From Nectonema munidae (Eukaryota > Nematomorpha > Nectonematoida > Nectonematidae), in contig JAUIRK010000920.1 in the NCBI GenBank assembly GCA_030549495.1, positions 806,001-870,000 of the forward strand: DNA of 64,000 nucleotides, read 5' to 3'. Positions 13,085 through 24,823 of this stretch are shown piece by piece. The stretch's first letter is position 1; every line of letters starts with the position of its first letter. The position numbers and the translations under genes are program-made. A model generated the notes under the pieces. The model worked only from the letters and a program-made list of their open reading frames with translations. It was not told where the DNA came from and did no database searches.

Positions 13085-14560
13085 TAAAGCGCTATTTCTT
13101 AGCTGATCTCTGATATACAACATTTGGGTTGTCTCTCATTAAACTACAAAAATAATCTGCAATCATGCTTGAGTCCCATCGGCCCTGATGACGTTCTTCC
13201 ATCGTTTTAATATCTTTATGAAAACGTTCCCCTTGTTCTTCACTAACATCTCCAAGATTTTCTGAAAACTTGTCCAAATGGCTATGCAAGTAATGAATCT
13301 TGATGCTCATTCTGCATCCAAGACCCCTAAAGCTGACAAGTAGCTCTTCTACAGTTTCTTTATAGTTTTTAGCTTTCTTGTTTCCCAGAAAATTTGCACG
13401 AGGTTACAAAACCCTGTCCAAGCTCTTGCCTCTTCTTAAATCATTGTTGCAAGGAAATGATGATCTTTCTTCAACGTTCTAATTTGAGTTCCATCAAATA
13501 TTCCAGGTTTTTTTTTCTTCACTAAGTCTAGGAAATGCTGAACATATATAACTAAAGCATTGCCCATTGTGATCAAGAGCTTTTACAACCTGTTTTATCA
13601 ACCCAAGTTTTATGTGTAGAGGAGGAAACAGTATTCTATTTCTGTCAAGTAGAGGTTTATTGATCACATTTTTAACTCCTGGTGTCTAAGTGGCCAATCT
13701 TTTTTCTTCCAATGTTCTTTAGTAGCTCTACTGTCCTAATAGCATAGAAAACAAGGATATTTTGTGTATCCTCCTTGCTGGTTAAGAAGAAAGTTTATCA
13801 TTTTGAGATCAACACATATCAACCAACCATGAACTATCGATAAAAAGTCTCCAATATTTTGAATCATATGCCGGTAGTCCCATAGAAAATTGTAGCCCTT
13901 TTACATCAGTACTATAAATAAGCTGGTCACCTGAATGAAAGTACAAACGTAGTTCTTTTACCGTGCTGCGATAAGACTAGACACTTGTACCAGGTACTAG
14001 CTTTCGTTTTTCTAGCAGTCTTGAAGCCAACAATTCAGTAGACTTTTTTGACAGATATAGATACCTAACCAGATCATTTAACTCAGAATGGGTAAATAGA
14101 GATGGTTTTTCCCTTTATGCATCATATATTTGAAAAATATCTGTCAGTTGCTCTTCAAAAGAGGAAGTTGAACTGAGATCTGTGTCGTAAATCTTTTGAA
14201 GTTTAATGAATTTAGGCACCGGTATTTCTTTACTGTGTGGAACTGGCCGAATGCCTGAAGGAATTCTTATGTATTGCAAATGCTGTTTGTTTTTCTTATT
14301 AAAACTTTTTAATTTGAACAGTTATCCAAGTGATTAGTGGGTTGTCTACAAACCACGTGTACACCAAACTTTAGTTTAATTTTGCTTCCTTGAGACCATG
14401 GCCGTAAAGTCTCCAGACAAGACTTGCACGCTTTATGAGGAGCCTAACTTTTGTCTTGGTCTCCAAGTGGTACTTTAAAGTATGCCAGATACACACTCTT
14501 ATGAAAGTTCGTGATGTTGCGCCTTTGAGTCTTCAAATTAGTTTCCACAGATATAGCAAA
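13085..14560 (-). pseudogene. Fossil copy 1 of a multi-copy metazoan protein family (unnamed)
   Basis: On the minus strand this region carries, in order from high to low coordinates, pieces of an uncharacterised protein family that is repeated in many invertebrate genomes. Recognisable words are GWLICVDLKMINFLL and YTKYPCFL at about 13,760-13,810, LGLIKQVVKALD near 13,560-13,600, and the C-terminal HYLHSHLDKFSENLGDVSE and ERFHKDIKTMEERHQGRW at 13,092-13,310. The copy is broken in several places. I know the signature but no function for the family, and its multi-copy nature suggests it travels with a mobile element. A second copy lies at 58,540-60,690, also on the minus strand. Confidence 0.72.
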
Positions 14561-14867
14561 ATCCATCTCGATCATTTGAGCACTTTCCTAGCGATGTTGT
14601 GGCAAAAAGAAAAAACTTGTATATTTCAATATATATTCAAAAATTCATATTTTAAAAATATATATTATCATGGCTTAAATACACCATTACTTTAAGATTT
14701 AAGATTTAGTCAAAACTTTAAGATTTAAGAAAAAGTGTGCATCTATAGCATAAAAATGTGATGTGATAGAACAAATCTGAAATCAGATTTGGATTTAGCA
14801 CAAAAATATTAGTCTAAAACAGTTCTTAAAGTCCATGCCAGAAAAAAAAATTATTTTGTAGACCTGT

Positions 14868-15063
14868 GAATAGTTAATTATACTCCTCAATCCTCATCAA
14901 CTTATTTTTATGACCTTCTTTAGCTCTTGTTTCCGATGTTGATCGAATTTGATTCTAGAAAGGGAAATTTTATAGTGTTTATTTTAATTATGTATAGTTT
15001 CAGCCCCTTTGAGCCCCCCCCCCCCCCCCCCCCCTTAAAATTTTGGTTAGCGCGGGCTCTGGA
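14868..15063 (-). mobile_element. Fragment of the 595-bp hAT-like element (other copy at 49,243)
   Basis: Inverse of 49,243-49,405: both share ATAGTTAATTATACTCCTCA, ATGACCTTCTTTAGCTC, GGTTTCAGCCC-like words and the terminal GGTTAGCGCGGGCTCTG, here at its right edge. A poly-C run (15,008-15,032) sits just inside the end, matching the poly-G run inside the other copy. Only one end of the element is present here. Confidence 0.65.
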
Positions 15064-15252
15064 TGTCTCATTTCTCTTCTCTTATAAAAGGCTTATAAGA
15101 ATATGGGTTTTTTGACTAATATCAAAATTCTATCAATAATTATTCTTCTCATTCATTTTTCGTATTTCAACATTTCTACATATTTTTTTCTTTTATTTTA
15201 CCGGTATCGCATCCATAGGTAAGAATCATAGCTGGACAAATAGTAAGAATAG

Positions 15253-15330
15253 TTATGATCTGGAATCGAACCCAGAACATCTGGATCAAGACCTTATGCT
15301 CTTACCACTTAGTCATCTGCCGATTCTTCC
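15253..15330 (-). repeat. tRNA-like sequence, SINE head or tRNA pseudogene
   Basis: On the minus strand the sequence has an A box (TGACTAAGTGG) and a B box (GGTTCGATTCC) at tRNA spacing, about 45 nt apart. The T-arm and acceptor stem do not pair well when folded by eye, so I do not call a working tRNA. A tRNA-derived SINE or a pseudogene is more likely. Confidence 0.4.
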
Positions 15331-15529
15331 TTATCAATTTCAAGTAAAAACTTTTTTCTATCCCAATAAAAGCTTGTATCTTACATTTTTCAAGCATTTT
15401 ATATAATTTTTTCCAATATTCAACTTATTTGAAGTTTTTGAAATAATTTTTTGAATTAGGGTTAGTCTAAAATATGCTGTAAAAAGAAATACCAATTACA
15501 AAAAAATTACAAGAGCTATAGGACAAAAC

Positions 15530-16330
15530 TTAACCCTATGCTGGGGGCGTAAAACGCCCTCCATTAAAAAAATTAATTGTACAAAATTAGCTCAATCATA
15601 TCCTTTCAAATTTTGTGACTTTTCCTAAAATCGCTAGCTGCATCTTTTGATACCATTTTCATAGTAGTTGAATTACCCTTTCATGTCCAAAACTGTCAAT
15701 CAAAATCCAAAATTAAAATTTTTCAGCAAATTTTTGACATTATCTGTAGTTAACATTATAACTTAGAATCTATATTATATACTACCTTGAAAATTTATAA
15801 TTATATAAAGTTTGGAACGCATAACACTTTATATATTTAATTTTTTCAATAATCATGGCTACTTTTTAGAAAATATCAATTAAAATTTTGATTAATCAAA
15901 AACATATCTAATAAAATATTCTTTCAAATTTTACATAAAATATATATTTTTATACTAAATCAGACATGTTTCATTTCTGGACTCATTTTTTCATTTAGGA
16001 TGTGAAAATACCTATAAGTGTTAATCTAATTTGCGGTTTACTTCTAAAATTGTTTCCCAAAACATTTCTTCAAATGTTACATAAAATATATGTGTTATAC
16101 TAAATCGGCCATGTTGGTTTCATTTCTAGATTCATTTTTAAACATTTAGGTTTGAAAATACCTATTAGTGTTAATCATATTTGCGGTTTAAAGCACTTTT
16201 AGATCAAAGAATACTGCTATATATGTTTCGTTTTTGGACCAAGAATTATTAATATGCTTAATAAAAACTGTGCAAACTTTCAATATAGTGAAATATGCGA
16301 AAACCAAATTGTGACAAAGAGAAGATATTG
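15530..16330. repeat. piggyBac-like end plus degenerate ~150-bp tandem repeats
   Basis: TTAACCCTATGCTGGGGGCG at 15,530 has the TTAA-CCC form of a piggyBac terminus. It leads into units with about 150-bp spacing, marked by ACCTATAAGTGTTAATC at 16,010 and the variant ACCTATTAGTGTTAATC at 16,160, each followed by TTTGCGGTTTA. The same leader (GTGACTTTTCCTAAA, ATCGCTAGC) and the same units occur at 32,385-33,070. No opposite terminus was found here. Confidence 0.6.
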
Positions 16331-16379
16331 TTATTTTCAAAATAAGAGTGTATTTTTTTATAAATTATTTTTTTCAAAA

Positions 16380-16800
16380 ACTTTAGATATAATAGGAACA
16401 ACTGATACGGGCCTGTAGTTTGTATTAACTACTTTGCTACCCTTTTTAAAATTTGAAACAATTTTTGCAATTTTAAGAATTTCTGGAAAAATACATTTGT
16501 TGAAAACAATTTAAGGGGATTACATATAGTTGGTCCAATATATTTTATCAGCTTCATAGTATGGCCTAAATAATTTGGGCAACTACAGTTTTTGTGAGAA
16601 TTTATAGAGAGTATACCATCATTATTTGAGATATAGCTTAAATCAAAACCATTTGATTCAAATTAATGTTTGACTTCATACATCTTTTGACAAAGTTTTA
16701 TGTTTTTAAGCATTTTTCTAAAAATTCGTCAAATATAAAAGATCTCTACAGAGCAACTCTAAAGATTCTTTAATATTTCTTTAGTCTTTCTTTTTTATTT
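16380..16800 (-). mobile_element. LINE fragment, start of reverse transcriptase
   Basis: Minus-strand reading gives AKIVSNFKKGSKVVNTNYRP followed by VSVVPIISK at 16,470 down to 16,385, which is the RT block 0/1 signature of jockey/CR1-like LINEs. The upstream linker is decayed. It differs from the RT of the LINE at 17,980-18,993 (KIIPVFKKGNKNDINNYRP there), so it is another, probably older lineage. Confidence 0.65.
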
Positions 16801-16889
16801 GTTTCTTAAGTCTTTTATCAACAAACTTATTAAGAATCATAATGTTTATTTCGATATCTTTCTTGTTATTTCTAAAATTATTTTGTTCT

Positions 16890-16896
16890 TTCCTAA

Positions 16897-16928
<32 letters not shown>

Positions 16929-17080
16929 CTCTTTTTAAAATTTTTTTTAAAAAAAAAAAAATTTTTTTACTTTTTTTTTTTTATTTATAAATTTATTTTA
17001 AAAAAAGAGGGGGGGGGGGTTCCTTTTATTTTTATTTTTTTTAGAAAGACTTTTAAAAACCCCCCCCCCCCATGTTGTGC
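16890..17080. repeat. Homopolymer-scrambled tract
   Basis: About 190 bp made almost only of runs of T, A, G (10) and C (13). It gives meaningless Phe/Lys-rich open frames. It could be a real low-complexity tract or a poorly resolved stretch of the assembly. Confidence 0.7.
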
Positions 17081-17084
17081 TTAT

Positions 17085-17635
17085 GTTATATTTATTTTTT
17101 CTATTTTGAGTTACTGTAGATTGATTTTTACATTTATTTAGGATATTCATAAATAATCCTGAACACTCATCTACTTTCATATCTGAATCCCAAGTATTCC
17201 AATCGACATTTTTCAAAAGATTTGACAACAGGAAAAAATTAACAAACTCTCAATTAGAAGGAAAGACCGTTTCTTGTTTAAAATATTTTTTAGTGAAAGA
17301 AATATTGGTACATGATCTGACAAGGAAGAAAAAATTATGCCACAACTATAACACTTTGCCAAATGAGAAGTAAAAATATTATTGAGTAAAGTGTTGGAAA
17401 TAGGTCTAGTGGCTAAATTAATTGTCGGAAAATCACCATAAGATATAAGTGAGTCAATAAAGGATTTTGATTGAATGAAGGTGAAGATTTTGAATATATC
17501 TAAATAAAAATCCTTTATCTCTACTACTAAATGTATGTTCCTTAAAAGAGTAGAAATAATACTTGAATTTATTTTTGCATTCAAAATTCCAATAACAATA
17601 ACTATAATGTTATTGCAGCATTTAACCTTATGCAT
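17085..17635 (-). mobile_element. Inverted LINE segment: end of endonuclease domain and linker
   Basis: Minus-strand frame 17,635-17,213 ends an APE-type endonuclease: TRPISNTLLNNIFTS, then GIIFSSLSDHVPIFLSL with the conserved SDH of the active site. The next frame continues NVDWNTWDSD and NILNKCKNQ, the usual linker after the endonuclease. This piece lies head to head with the sense LINE starting at 17,630 and in element order stops just before where that one begins, as expected of a 5' inversion from twin priming. Confidence 0.7.
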
Positions 17636-19698
17636 ATTAATAGGAATATTATTATTAATAAATGTGTTAAAAGTTCAAGCAAATCACCTCTTTCGTTAAA
17701 AATTGATAAAAATATAATTGATGATCCAAAAATCTTGTCCCAATACTTTAGTGAAAAGTTTGCTAATGACATGAAAATAAGTAAACCTGATGATGAGTAT
17801 TTGACTTATATTCCTAAGTCTTCTTCTAATTTTCAATTTTCAAAAATTCCTTATAATGATCTTCTTATAGCCATTAGTGAATTAAGTACGAATAATTCAA
17901 GTGATATTTAGAATCTTTCTATTTATCATATAAAAATTGTTTTACATATACTTGCCCATACTTATTAATAGGTTATAACTTGTGCTTAGAGCACTCTATT
18001 TTTCCTTCTGTCTTCAAGTTATCTAAAATTATCCCTGTATTTAAAAAAGGTAATAAGAATGACATAAATAATTATAGGCCAATTTCCATAATTCCTATCC
18101 TATCTAAAATCCTAGAAAAATTATTATTTAAACAGTTGTATCATTATTTTAATAATAATAATATTATTCATAATTTCCAATTTGGCTTCCGTAAAAATCA
18201 TAGTACTCAATCATTACTCATCTGTTTCATTGATGACATTATCAATAATCTGCCTTCTGATAAAAGTGTGCTTTCTCTTTTTATTGATTTTAAAAAAACA
18301 TTTGACTCAGTTCCCCATGAAGTCCTATTGAATAAATTATCTGCCTATGGTATTGAAAAAATGTCTCTTTCTTTTTTCACTTCTTATTTTCATACAAGAT
18401 ACCAAAGTGTAATTGTTGAGGGTTTACTTTCTAATACCCAACCAATTCTTTCTGGCGTTCCTCAAGGTTCCATCTTGGGACCTCTTTTGTTTTTGATCTT
18501 TCTAAATGATATACCTCTTTCCAATATAAATTTGAAGTTTTTTATCTTTGCAGATGATTTAACTATCAATATCCCTTTTTCTTGTGATATGTTTTTCAAT
18601 AAAATTAATTACTTTAATCAAGAAGTTGATAAACTTTTTTTATGGTGCAAAGCTAACTGTATGTGTATTAATTTTGAAAAGTCTAAAGCAATGCTATTTG
18701 GGAATAGCAAGTGTTCTGAACTAATATCTACCAATTTGAAATTTGAGATTGTCCAATCTTTCAATCTTTTGGGTGTCGTAATAGACAATAAATTGAAATG
18801 GCAACAGAATATTTCGTATGTAAATAATAAATTATCTCGAGTCATTGGTATCATAAAAAGATTCAAAAACGTGTTTCCTACTAAAGTCAAGCTTTTACTT
18901 TATAATTCATTTTTTCTTCCTTATATTAACTACTGTCTAGTTATTTGGGGACATCAAAACATCTCCTCTTTGATTGTTTCTCAAAAAAAATGATAAGATC
19001 TGTATTCAACTCAAATTTTTTGGCGCATACCTCTCCTTTATTTTATAAAGCAAACCTATTGAAAATTAATGATATGTATACCTATAATATATCTTTATTT
19101 ATTTATAAATTCTTGAATGGTTACTTACCAGCCATTTTTGATGATTACGTTTCTTTCAATTACCAAAAACCTAACTTTTATTTGCGTAATGCTAATAAAG
19201 CTATTCAACCTTTCTACAGTAAACAAATATATAAACAAACTATGAAATACAAAATTTCTTCAGTGTGGAATAACTTTCTGATTCACCATCTTAATAATAA
19301 TATGAAAATTAGCTCTTTTAAAGTATATTTAAAAAAATTATTCATTAATACATACTTATCAAATTATTGTCCAGTTAATTGCTTTGCTTGTAAATATGTA
19401 TATAATTTTAATTAATTCTTTAATTTGCTTTACTTTTCTAGTATTCCTTCCTAAGCATCATTGTACATTTAAATTATGTTGTATATGATATTTTCATAAA
19501 TTTATTTCGTTTTTTTATATCGTTTATTTAGTTAGGATATCTCCTTAAGCGGCTTTATGGCCTTGCGAAATATCCTATCACATATCGTATTCTATCTTTT
19601 GTTATATTCCATATCTATATTAGTTTTTATGTGTGTATGTAAACATTGTTATCTTCACTCTATGATAAATAAACTTCTTCTTCTTCTTCTTCTTCTTC
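17630..19698 (+). mobile_element. Jockey/CR1-like LINE, ORF2 RT to (CTT)n tail
   Basis: 5'-truncated non-LTR retrotransposon. The pre-RT part (17,630-17,911, ILSQYFSEKFAND) is followed by the reverse transcriptase (17,980-18,993): NYRPISIIPILSK, FQFGFRKNHSTQ, SLFIDFKKTFDSVPHE, LSGVPQGSILGPLLF and the catalytic FADD (normally YADD). A frame change near 18,985 leads into the C-terminal region (to 19,415), with YNISLFIYKFLNGYLP and SVWNNFLI. A 3' UTR follows, then AATAAA and eight CTT units (19,674-19,698). Only two or three breaks are seen, so the insertion is fairly recent. Exact clade within the jockey/CR1 group not settled. Confidence 0.88.
17980..18993 (+). pseudogene. LINE reverse transcriptase (ORF2 piece)
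   Basis: The longest undamaged open piece of the LINE, 337 codons, covers RT motifs 0 to 7 and the thumb. The usual F/YADD is FADD. The YRP, AFD-like (TFD here), PQGS and FADD motifs are spaced as in active non-LTR elements. It copies LINE RNA at a nicked target. The frame runs out at 18,993, where the C-terminal part continues in another frame from 18,945-19,415. Confidence 0.88.
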
Positions 19699-19699
19699 A

Positions 19700-20425
19700 T
19701 AACGACACAAATTTCAAAAGAAAGAGGTCCATAAAAAAGAATTTTTTTCTAACATATTCTTTTAAAATTTTTTTTTAATTTGAAAATCAAATCAAAACAT
19801 TTAGACTTTTTAGAGTAAAATTTGAATTTTTAAAAAGTTCTTCAAGCAAATCATTTTTTTTCTGAAAGATGTAACTGGAAATTTTCTTGTTCAAGAAAAT
19901 TAGGAATATTTTTCAGTATTATTAGAGGCACTTCTTTCTCGCGGTTATAAACTTTATTTTCAATATGTTTAGAATCAAATTTTTGTTAAGTCATTTCAAG
20001 TTCTTCTTTATTTTCAGTCAAATTACTTTTAACTATATTATAATTAGACAAATTTTCTTGTAGAAAATGAATTTCTTTAAATTTTCCCTTATTTTTTTTA
20101 GACAAATTTACAACTATAGTGTATTTTCTCTTTTCACATTATCAAAAGTATTTTTAAGATTTGATCTGACTACCTCAGAGTATTTAGGCCTGTTAGACAT
20201 AACCAAGGATTCAATGTTTTGTAGCCTATCATCAAGGTTTATAATCTTAGTAAAGTATCAATCTTATTTATAATTTCTTTTTTGCTGAGTTAGTCTATTG
20301 AGTCTCTAAGCGCCAAAATATCCTTTACTAATTTATTTGAGTCCATTAAGTGGGATAAGATTTAAATAGATTATACGTAACAAAACAGTAATAAAATTAT
20401 TAAAATATTGTACAACTTTATATTA
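19700..20425 (-). mobile_element. LINE 5' end: 5' UTR and start of ORF1, inverted
   Basis: Minus strand from 20,346 reads MDSNKLVKDILALRDSID, then LSKKEIINKIDT and, after a frame change, NLDDRLQNIESLVMSN. This is the coiled-coil start of an ORF1 protein as found in jockey-type LINEs. The AT-rich 5' UTR lies at 20,347-20,425. It directly abuts the sense 3' LINE copy at 20,426, again in a head-to-head layout. Confidence 0.6.
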
Positions 20426-20956
20426 TTTTTGCTAATAAAGCTATTCAACCTTTCTACAGTAAACAAATATATAAACAAACTATGAAATACAAAATTTCTT
20501 CAGTGTGGAATAACTTTCTGATTCACCATCTTAATAATAATATGAAAATTAGCTCTTTTAAAGTATATTTAAAAAAATTATTCATTAATACATATTTATC
20601 AAATTATTGTCCAGTTAATTTCTAAAGGTTTGCTTTATAAAATTGCTTTGCTTGTAAATATGTATATAATTTTAATTAATTCTTTAATTTGCTTTACTTT
20701 TCTAGTACTCCTTCCTAAGCATCATTGTACATTTAAATTATTTTGTATATGATATTTTCATAACTTATATTTCGTTTTTTTTTCTTTTACCTTTTTTTTT
20801 ATATCGTTTATTTAGTTAGGATATCTCCTTAAGCGGCTTTATGGCCTTGCGAAATATCCTATCACATATCGTATTCTATCTTTTGTTATATTCCATATCT
20901 ATATTATTTTTTATGTGTGTATGTAAACCTTGTTATATTCACTCTATGATAAATAA

Positions 20957-20987
<31 letters not shown>

Positions 20988-21170
20988 CTTCTTCTTCTTC
21001 TTCTTCTTCTTCTTCTTCTTCTTCTTCTTCTTCTTCTTCTTCTTCTTCTTCTTCTTCTTCTTCTTCTTCTTCTTCTTCTTCTTCTTCTTCTTCTTCTTCT
21101 TCTTCTTCTTCTTCTTCTTCTTCTTCTTCTTCTTCTTCTTCTTCTTCTTCTTCTTCTTCTTCTTCTTCTT

Positions 21171-21200
<30 letters not shown>
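20426..21200 (+). mobile_element. Second 3' copy of the same LINE with 243-bp (CTT)n tail
   Basis: 20,430-20,957 is nearly identical to 19,192-19,673 (AATAAAGCTATTCAACC and AAGCGGCTTTATGGCC in both). It differs by a few short insertions, one of which (about 20,621-20,641) looks like a small filler. The tail, 20,958-21,200, is 81 CTT units without an interruption that I can see. High identity and a pure tail point to recent insertion, and the tail has expanded tenfold compared with the first copy. Long leucine-only open frames here are artefacts. Confidence 0.88.
20958..21200 (+). repeat. (CTT)81 microsatellite
   Basis: Pure trinucleotide run forming the tail of the LINE copy. Likely polymorphic in length between individuals. 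Confidence 0.95.
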
Positions 21201-21201
<1 letters not shown>

Positions 21202-22120
21202 TGAGTTTAGAATTGAAACATAAAAAAAATATATTTATAGAAAAAAGGAAAATAGATAATCAAGATCACTTTTCTTCAGGAGAAGATATTAGCAACACAA
21301 TCTTTTTCCTCAGGAATAGATATTAGCAACACAATCTTCTATAGAAACAAAAACCAAAATTACAGAAATTGAACGACATTGAAAATAAAACTTTTTCTCC
21401 AAATTCAAAGTAGATTAGGTAGGTAGGTAGGAAGGAAGGAATATCTAAGCACTATTAGACTTTTCCATATGCTTGCAAAATGCTTGAAAAGGTACTACGT
21501 TGAAGTTTGAGAAAAGTGTAATGATTTGGCATGCGAATTGATTAAGAGTGTGCGACTTTTGCAGAAATTGGTTAGTTGTTGACGGAATTTGAAGTGTAGA
21601 AAGCTGTATTTTTGAGGTGGTAGTTAAAGGATGATTGATTGCACGAAGATAGTAGATGGGTGTTAAAGAATATATGTCTTAATTAAATAAAAGAAATTAG
21701 TGTAGTTTTTTTTAAATGTGAGTTGATGTGGTGTGATAAGTCTCTGGGTTCGGAGATAACAAGTTTGACTCTATGAAGATAAAGAGAGAGTTTAGGTCAT
21801 TGAGAAGGTTCGGATATGAAAGTAGTTCGTAGAAATTAGATGGTGGGCGATTGAGAGTTTTGACCGATAATGAAAGAAGTGAAGTTTTTGTGTAGTTATA
21901 GTGGGAGCAGAAAAGTAGAAGATGAGAAGGTGTTTCGTATTGATTTTTATTTGAAATAGAAGAATGAAGAATAGCTTTTGCCTCCCTAAATCAAGTTTAT
22001 CTAAAATAGTTATTACTTTAGAATTTTCGTATGAGTTTTCAATATTTTATGTCATATTGCATCCTTATTTTTTTAAGATATAAATTTGGTGCTGAAGTTG
22101 GCCTATCAAATTGGTGAAGG
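21201..22120. other. Non-coding, with (AGGT)n run
   Basis: A 21-bp word (AGATATTAGCAACACAATCT) is duplicated at about 21,284 and 21,318 just beyond the microsatellite. At 21,415-21,440, TAGGTAGGTAGGTAGGAAGG may be the tail of another LINE lying on the minus strand, which would make 21,440-21,960 its 3' UTR. No coding part is readable. Confidence 0.35.
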
Positions 22121-22121
22121 T

Positions 22122-22314
22122 AAGTACAACGATAAAGTAAAGGTAATACTTAACCACTGAGTATCAATGGTACACATATCACTGTTTACTACAACAAGAA
22201 CTATCCTCGCTCTGAAGATTGTGGTTTTTTATTTGAAAAAGCTGATTGTCAGCGAAAATTTATAATCCTTTAACGTTGTGCCCAATAAATTACCTTTACT
22301 TTATTGTTGTACTT
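22122..22314. repeat. 193-bp element with 26-bp inverted ends
   Basis: The 26 bases at 22,122-22,147 (starting AAGTACAACGATAAAG) are the inverse of 22,289-22,314 with one mismatch. The inside has GGTAATACTTAACC and CCAATAAATTACC words but no open frame. It could be a small MITE or foldback element. The AAAGGTAA word is shared with the repeats at 8,105 and 40,740. Confidence 0.6.
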
Positions 22315-23690
22315 ATTTTTATACATTTTTTAAAAAGTATTTTTGCATATGTAGGGAGGCAAAAGTGATTTTTCATTCTCCTATTTTTAACTTTCCATAG
22401 TTGTTTGCTGTTGTCTATTTTATTCAACTAATTTTATCTTAAAATAACCGAATGAAGTCTAGAATTTGATAATAATTAATTATTTTAATTTTTATATTTG
22501 GATAATTATTATCGAAGAAATCAATGATGCCTCCTTCTCTTTTATATTATTTCTTTGTTAGACCAATAATAAAAATCAGTTGAGTTGATGCCTCCTTTAT
22601 TTTTATATCATATATCATTTCATCAAAATAAATGCAAGTTGAAAAGTTAAAGGATTTATTACTGATAAAAAAATAAAATAGAATAAATGGACCTCCTAAA
22701 TTCTAACCTTGATAATGTTACGTGTTAATTTATATATCATAACGTAGTCAAATTTCAGGTTCAAATGTTAGTATATAACTTCAAACGTTTTTACACCTAA
22801 TCATTTGACTGAAAAGGAGGAAAAAAACGATTAAAAATAGTTAAGAGTAAGTTCATATGTTTTGGCTTTTGTATGGCCTCAATTATGAATAGAATATAAA
22901 CGACCAATTTTGAATCCAATGTTTCATAACTACAATGAAAATTTGTCTTGTAATTTTAACTTTATTGGGAATTTTAATCATTATTCAATCTCAAATTTTG
23001 TATTATTTTTAAAAACTAATATTTATCTAAAAATGGATTGCATATTGAAATTCGGTATAAAATTTGCAACATTTTGACGTATCACATGCCATATTTGGAT
23101 TTGATTTGGGGGAAATAGCCGGATTAGACCTTTGAATCTCTGTGTACTACACCCGAAAATAACCTCTTGGTTAAAAGGTTGGTTAAGCAACTTGTAATGA
23201 AAGGAACTTAGCAACGCACGACTCGCATACGCGTGGCAAACAAGCATGAGGATTAATGTATTGTTAATATATTATTCAATCGAGAGCGTTCATTCATCTA
23301 TCTTGGATACAATCTTAATGGATGATACGATGAGTGAACAAAAAGCCAGTAGAGATGACTGATGAGTGGCATAAAAATATTTAAAAGGTAAAAAATTCTA
23401 GTTAGATTGAAATCTTTTTACTATTGAATACGCTAAGAGCACTCTCCACACGATTTGATTAGTACAAGTTATGAAAAGATAGAAATAATTTTTTTCAAGT
23501 TATGGACCTTTTAAAGAAAAGCGGTCGTCCATAGATAAAGGAGTAAAAATATCAAATTTGGCCTTAAGTGATTGAATGTTTACTGACATGATGTTGAAAT
23601 TGCACATGAAATTACATATATTAGAAGAATTTGCTTCAACATTTGAATTTGTCAAAAATTAAATTTGTGAAATTTGACTGTATTAGATGA
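22315..23690. other. Non-coding stretch
   Basis: No supported gene. The less AT-rich 23,050-23,250 part has an open frame on the minus strand (74 codons) without any family motif. Confidence 0.35.
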
Positions 23691-24725
23691 TTTAAATTAT
23701 TTTTTAAAAATTCATCATTCATCATTTGAGTCTAAGTTTTTGATATCATTCTTAATTTTTTCTAAAATAGATGTTTGAATTTTCATTCTAGTTTGACAAT
23801 TCTTAGATAATAATGCATTGTGACTAAACTCAGTATCTTTAAGTTTACAACAATTAATACAGTTACATTTTTGTTCATTACTTTTTTCACAGTTGACACA
23901 TTTTTGTCTATATTTTTTATCCTTTCTGAACTACCACAATTAGGACTTTCCTATAGTATTTTCCTATATGCCCATACCTGAAACAATTATAACATTGTCT
24001 CGCATGAGGTACATGTACTTCGAAGGGTATGATGATAATACCTAAGTAAACTTTTTGAAAATATCCTATCAAGTTGTAGTTTTCTTTATGTTCTTTGAGT
24101 TTATAAAGCTCGATTTGTTCCTCATCATCTAACTTGTCCTCTATTGACATAAAGTTCGGGATGCCTCTAAAAAATACATCGGGTACTTTCGTTGTGGGTT
24201 TCTGGAAAGAAAAACCATCAGACTTCAAAAGCTCAAGACAACTTTCATTTTGCCTACAATTTTCAAAGTCGTACATGATGTTTCCATTTTCGTTGAATTT
24301 AACTTTACTAATATTGGATTTTGTTAAATCCTAGTTCATTTTTATTAGCATTCTTGCAACATTTTTACCGTTTATGTTATCTTTTACATAGGGTTTTACT
24401 AATAAAGATCTGTTGTAATCAAATTCATTATTTTTTTGAACTTTATTAAGATTACCAAATTTTACGGCTTCGGAGAATGACGTTGTATACTGTTAAAGTT
24501 AGAAAATTTTGCATTAAAACTTCAATCTTTGTTACATAATTTAATAATTTTTGCTCTAAATTTCCAAGTGCTGCTTTATTAACACCATTGTTAGAGTTTA
24601 ATTTATCCAAAAGAAACAGAACAGTATTTGCTAAATCTTCTTTACTAAACTTTTTAGATATCAAATACTTAAAACCCTTGACTTCGCTATATCAAATAGT
24701 TTTAACGATACTTTCATTCATAAAA
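23690..24725 (-). mobile_element. LINE ORF1 remnant with zinc knuckle
   Basis: Minus-strand pieces from 24,664 (SKEDLANTVLFLLDKLN, then LGNLEQKLLNYVTKIEVL, a coiled coil) to 24,276-23,917 (ENCRQNESCLELLKSDGF, then VPHARQCYNCFRYGHIGK). The CYNCFRYGHIGK piece is a CCHC zinc knuckle of the ORF1 type found in jockey-like elements, although the last Cys is replaced by Tyr. Stops and frame changes separate the parts. The start differs from the ORF1 at 19,700-20,346, so this is another LINE family. Confidence 0.75.
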
Positions 24726-24823
24726 AAAAATTAAACAAGACTTTAAAAAAAATAATAATAAACCACTAAAAAAGAAAAAAAATTACTTCTTCAATAAAAG
24801 TTAGTGTCTTGAGGAATACTACT

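Noticed and set aside
15253-15330. Functional tRNA gene
   Set aside because: A and B boxes are present but the T-arm and acceptor stem do not pair properly; a SINE head or pseudogene is likelier.
16799-17141. Phe/Lys-rich frames as membrane proteins
   Set aside because: They are translations of T and A homopolymers.
20841-21326. 161-codon frame with a very long poly-leucine run
   Set aside because: It is the (CTT)81 tail of a LINE read as protein.
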